NCBI GenBank assembly: GCA_023390635.1
Contig: JAEWCM010000185.1
Location: 1-23,528 of the forward strand
Length of the DNA stretch: 23,528 bases
DNA from: Bacillota bacterium
GTDB taxonomy: Bacteria > Bacillota > Desulfitobacteriia > Desulfitobacteriales > Desulfitobacteriaceae
Direction: 5' to 3'
Shown: positions 22,071-23,528 of the stretch, piece after piece
Position numbering within the stretch: position 1 is the first letter of the stretch
Layout: every line of letters starts with the position of its first letter
The notes under the pieces: model-generated
What the model was told of the DNA's origin: nothing
Database searches by the model: none
What the model saw: only the letters and a program-made list of their open reading frames with translations
Translations under genes and position numbers: made by a program

Positions 22071-23528
22071 ATGACTACTTCCGAAAATAGTATTAAGAAA
22101 CTCAATTTCGGTATGATCATGGCCGTGTATCTCTTTGGCATCTTTATGGGAGCTATCGATACCGGCATTGTGAATCCCGCGAGAACAATCATCCAGAATG
22201 ACTTTATGGTTGGGGATAAGACCGGGATTTGGATGATCACCATTTATTCGCTGGCCTATGCTGCCAGTATTCCTGTAATGGGGAAACTGGCAGACCGATA
22301 TGGAAGAAAGTACATTTATATCACCAGTATCATACTTTTTGTGATTGGCTCCCTGTTTTGCGGACTTTCTGAGAATTTTGGCAGTTTTGCATTACTGCTT
22401 ATTGCCCGCAGTGTGCAGGCCATCGGCGGAGGTGGAATTCTGCCGGTTGCAACTGCAGAGTTCGGAATGATTTTCCCTGAGGAAAAAAGAGGACTGGCCC
22501 TTGGTCTTGTCGGCGGAGTTTATGGAATAGCCAATATTCTTGGATCTTCTATCGGAAGTGCCATACTGAACATCTTTGGAACCAGCAACTGGCAATTCAT
22601 CTTTTATGTGAATGTACCCATCGGACTGTTTGTGATCATCGCCGGATTTATGTTTTTACCCAATACAAAAATTGAGAACGTAAAAAAAATCGACGGACCC
22701 GGCATTCTTTTAATTGTACTTATGGTACTCCCCCTGTTATATGGTCTCAGAAATATCGATTTCTTTGATTTTCAAAATACCATTGCTGCACTGAATGTCT
22801 ATCCTTTCCTTATCGCCTTTGTGCTCTTGCTGCCCCTTTTTATTCTGATAGAGAAAAAAGCCCAGGATCCTGTCCTTAATCTGAATTATTTTATTAACTA
22901 TCGAATTGTTATTACGCTGCTGTTATCGGTAGTTTCTGGAGTTATTCTGATGGGTTTGATCTTTGTCCCTCAATTCTCCGAAAATGCCCTGCATATCGCG
23001 GCAGGCAAAGGCGGATATTTTCTCATCATACTCAGCCTCTTTACAGGAGTCAGCGCCCCGTTTTCAGGAAGGCTGACTGACAAAATCGGCGCAAAGCTCG
23101 TTTTGCTCGGAGGCTTCTTGCTATCGATTATTGGCTCTCTATTTTTAATGTTTGTCACGATTCCTCACCCTAATTTTGTTACGGTTTTTATTTCATTGAT
23201 GCTTACAGGCCTTGGCCTTGGTTTCACTATGGGGGCTCCGCTTAACTATATGATGCTTGCTCATACGAAGCCGGAAGAGTCAAATTCCGCCCTGGCCAGC
23301 CTTTCTCTGATCCGGTCAATCGGAACGGTGATTGCTCCTGCGATCATGGTAGGATTCATAGCTCATGCCGGAGGCAATATTCAAGGCAAGGTTATGAATA
23401 TACTGCCCCAAGAGATCAGTATTCCCCCTCTCCCCTATGCTCAGGAGCTTAATTTAAAGATATCTGCAATGAAGAACGATCCGGCAATGAAAGATAGACT
23501 GGCAAATGTTGGGCTGCCTGATCTAACT
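22071..23528 (+). CDS. DHA2-type MFS multidrug exporter (truncated by the window edge)
   Basis: A 486-codon frame runs open to the right edge. The MFS drug/H+ antiporter motifs are intact: MGAIDTGIVNPARTI (motif D1, N-terminal helix), GKLADRYGRK (motif A, about 71-80), RSVQAIGGGGILPVA (motif B) and GVYGIANILGSSIG (motif C, antiporter). The number of hydrophobic helices and length suggest the 14-helix DHA2/EmrB type. AGGAGGAATAATTC lies upstream of the ATG. It follows tetR by 3 bases and is probably controlled by it. The substrate is unknown. The C-terminal end lies beyond the window. Confidence 0.9.
   Translation, partial: MTTSENSIKKLNFGMIMAVYLFGIFMGAIDTGIVNPARTIIQNDFMVGDKTGIWMITIYSLAYAASIPVMGKLADRYGRKYIYITSIILFVIGSLFCGLSENFGSFALLLIARSVQAIGGGGILPVATAEFGMIFPEEKRGLALGLVGGVYGIANILGSSIGSAILNIFGTSNWQFIFYVNVPIGLFVIIAGFMFLPNTKIENVKKIDGPGILLIVLMVLPLLYGLRNIDFFDFQNTIAALNVYPFLIAFVLLLPLFILIEKKAQDPVLNLNYFINYRIVITLLLSVVSGVILMGLIFVPQFSENALHIAAGKGGYFLIILSLFTGVSAPFSGRLTDKIGAKLVLLGGFLLSIIGSLFLMFVTIPHPNFVTVFISLMLTGLGLGFTMGAPLNYMMLAHTKPEESNSALASLSLIRSIGTVIAPAIMVGFIAHAGGNIQGKVMNILPQEISIPPLPYAQELNLKISAMKNDPAMKDRLANVGLPDLT

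Overview
The window looks like chromosome of a spore-forming, strictly anaerobic Firmicute of the Peptococcaceae type (Desulfitobacterium/Desulfosporosinus-like). The grounds are spoIIGA-sigE (endospore formation), strong AGGAGG-type ribosome sites, a CymR/CysK sulfur-control pair, a split-Soret multihaem-type cytochrome, an AprA/fumarate-reductase-type flavoprotein and a NifB-like radical SAM protein beside a cytochrome bd locus. The genus is an inference from gene content; no search was run.

Positions 1-6873 hold one minus-strand array, given here in transcription order. Two small membrane proteins of unknown role are followed by a nitroreductase, the Rrf2 regulator CymR, cysteine synthase CysK, a Tat-exported split-Soret-like cytochrome c, two tandem tiny DUF2292/YezD-type proteins, a NifB-like radical SAM enzyme with a stand-alone NifX-like partner, and the start of an AprA/fumarate-reductase-like FAD oxidoreductase that runs off the left edge. 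Three hairpin-plus-T-run terminators punctuate this array. A well-formed sigma-A promoter precedes cysK, with an inverted repeat straddling its spacer.

Positions 7009-7975 hold a second, plus-strand cysK paralogue. It carries a -1 frameshift and has lost the Thr of the TSGNTG substrate loop. It converges on a RimJ/RimL-type acetyltransferase. A cardiolipin synthase follows.

Positions 10145-16557 are a plus-strand operon: a cysteine-rich Rrf2 regulator, cydA, cydB, cydD and cydC. These encode cytochrome bd quinol oxidase and the ABC exporter needed to assemble it, probably for oxygen/NO defence in an anaerobe. The operon converges on sigE and the two share a hairpin.

Positions 16582-18418 carry sigE and spoIIGA (mother-cell sporulation sigma factor and its processing protease) on the minus strand, behind a promoter with Spo0A-box-like elements. 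Neither of the usual neighbours (ftsZ, sigG) is here. Positions 18455-20474 are a divergent YeiH-type transporter and LysR regulator. Positions 20483-21278 hold an AT-rich pair of unrecognised ORFs, one probably a remnant. From 21339 to the right edge is a TetR regulator with a clear palindromic operator and a DHA2-type multidrug MFS exporter, cut by the window edge.

No tRNA, rRNA, CRISPR array, insertion sequence or phage gene was seen. No stretch over 300 bases lacks a gene. The longest gaps are 5429-5636 (cymR promoter region) and 21213-21413 (tetR promoter region).
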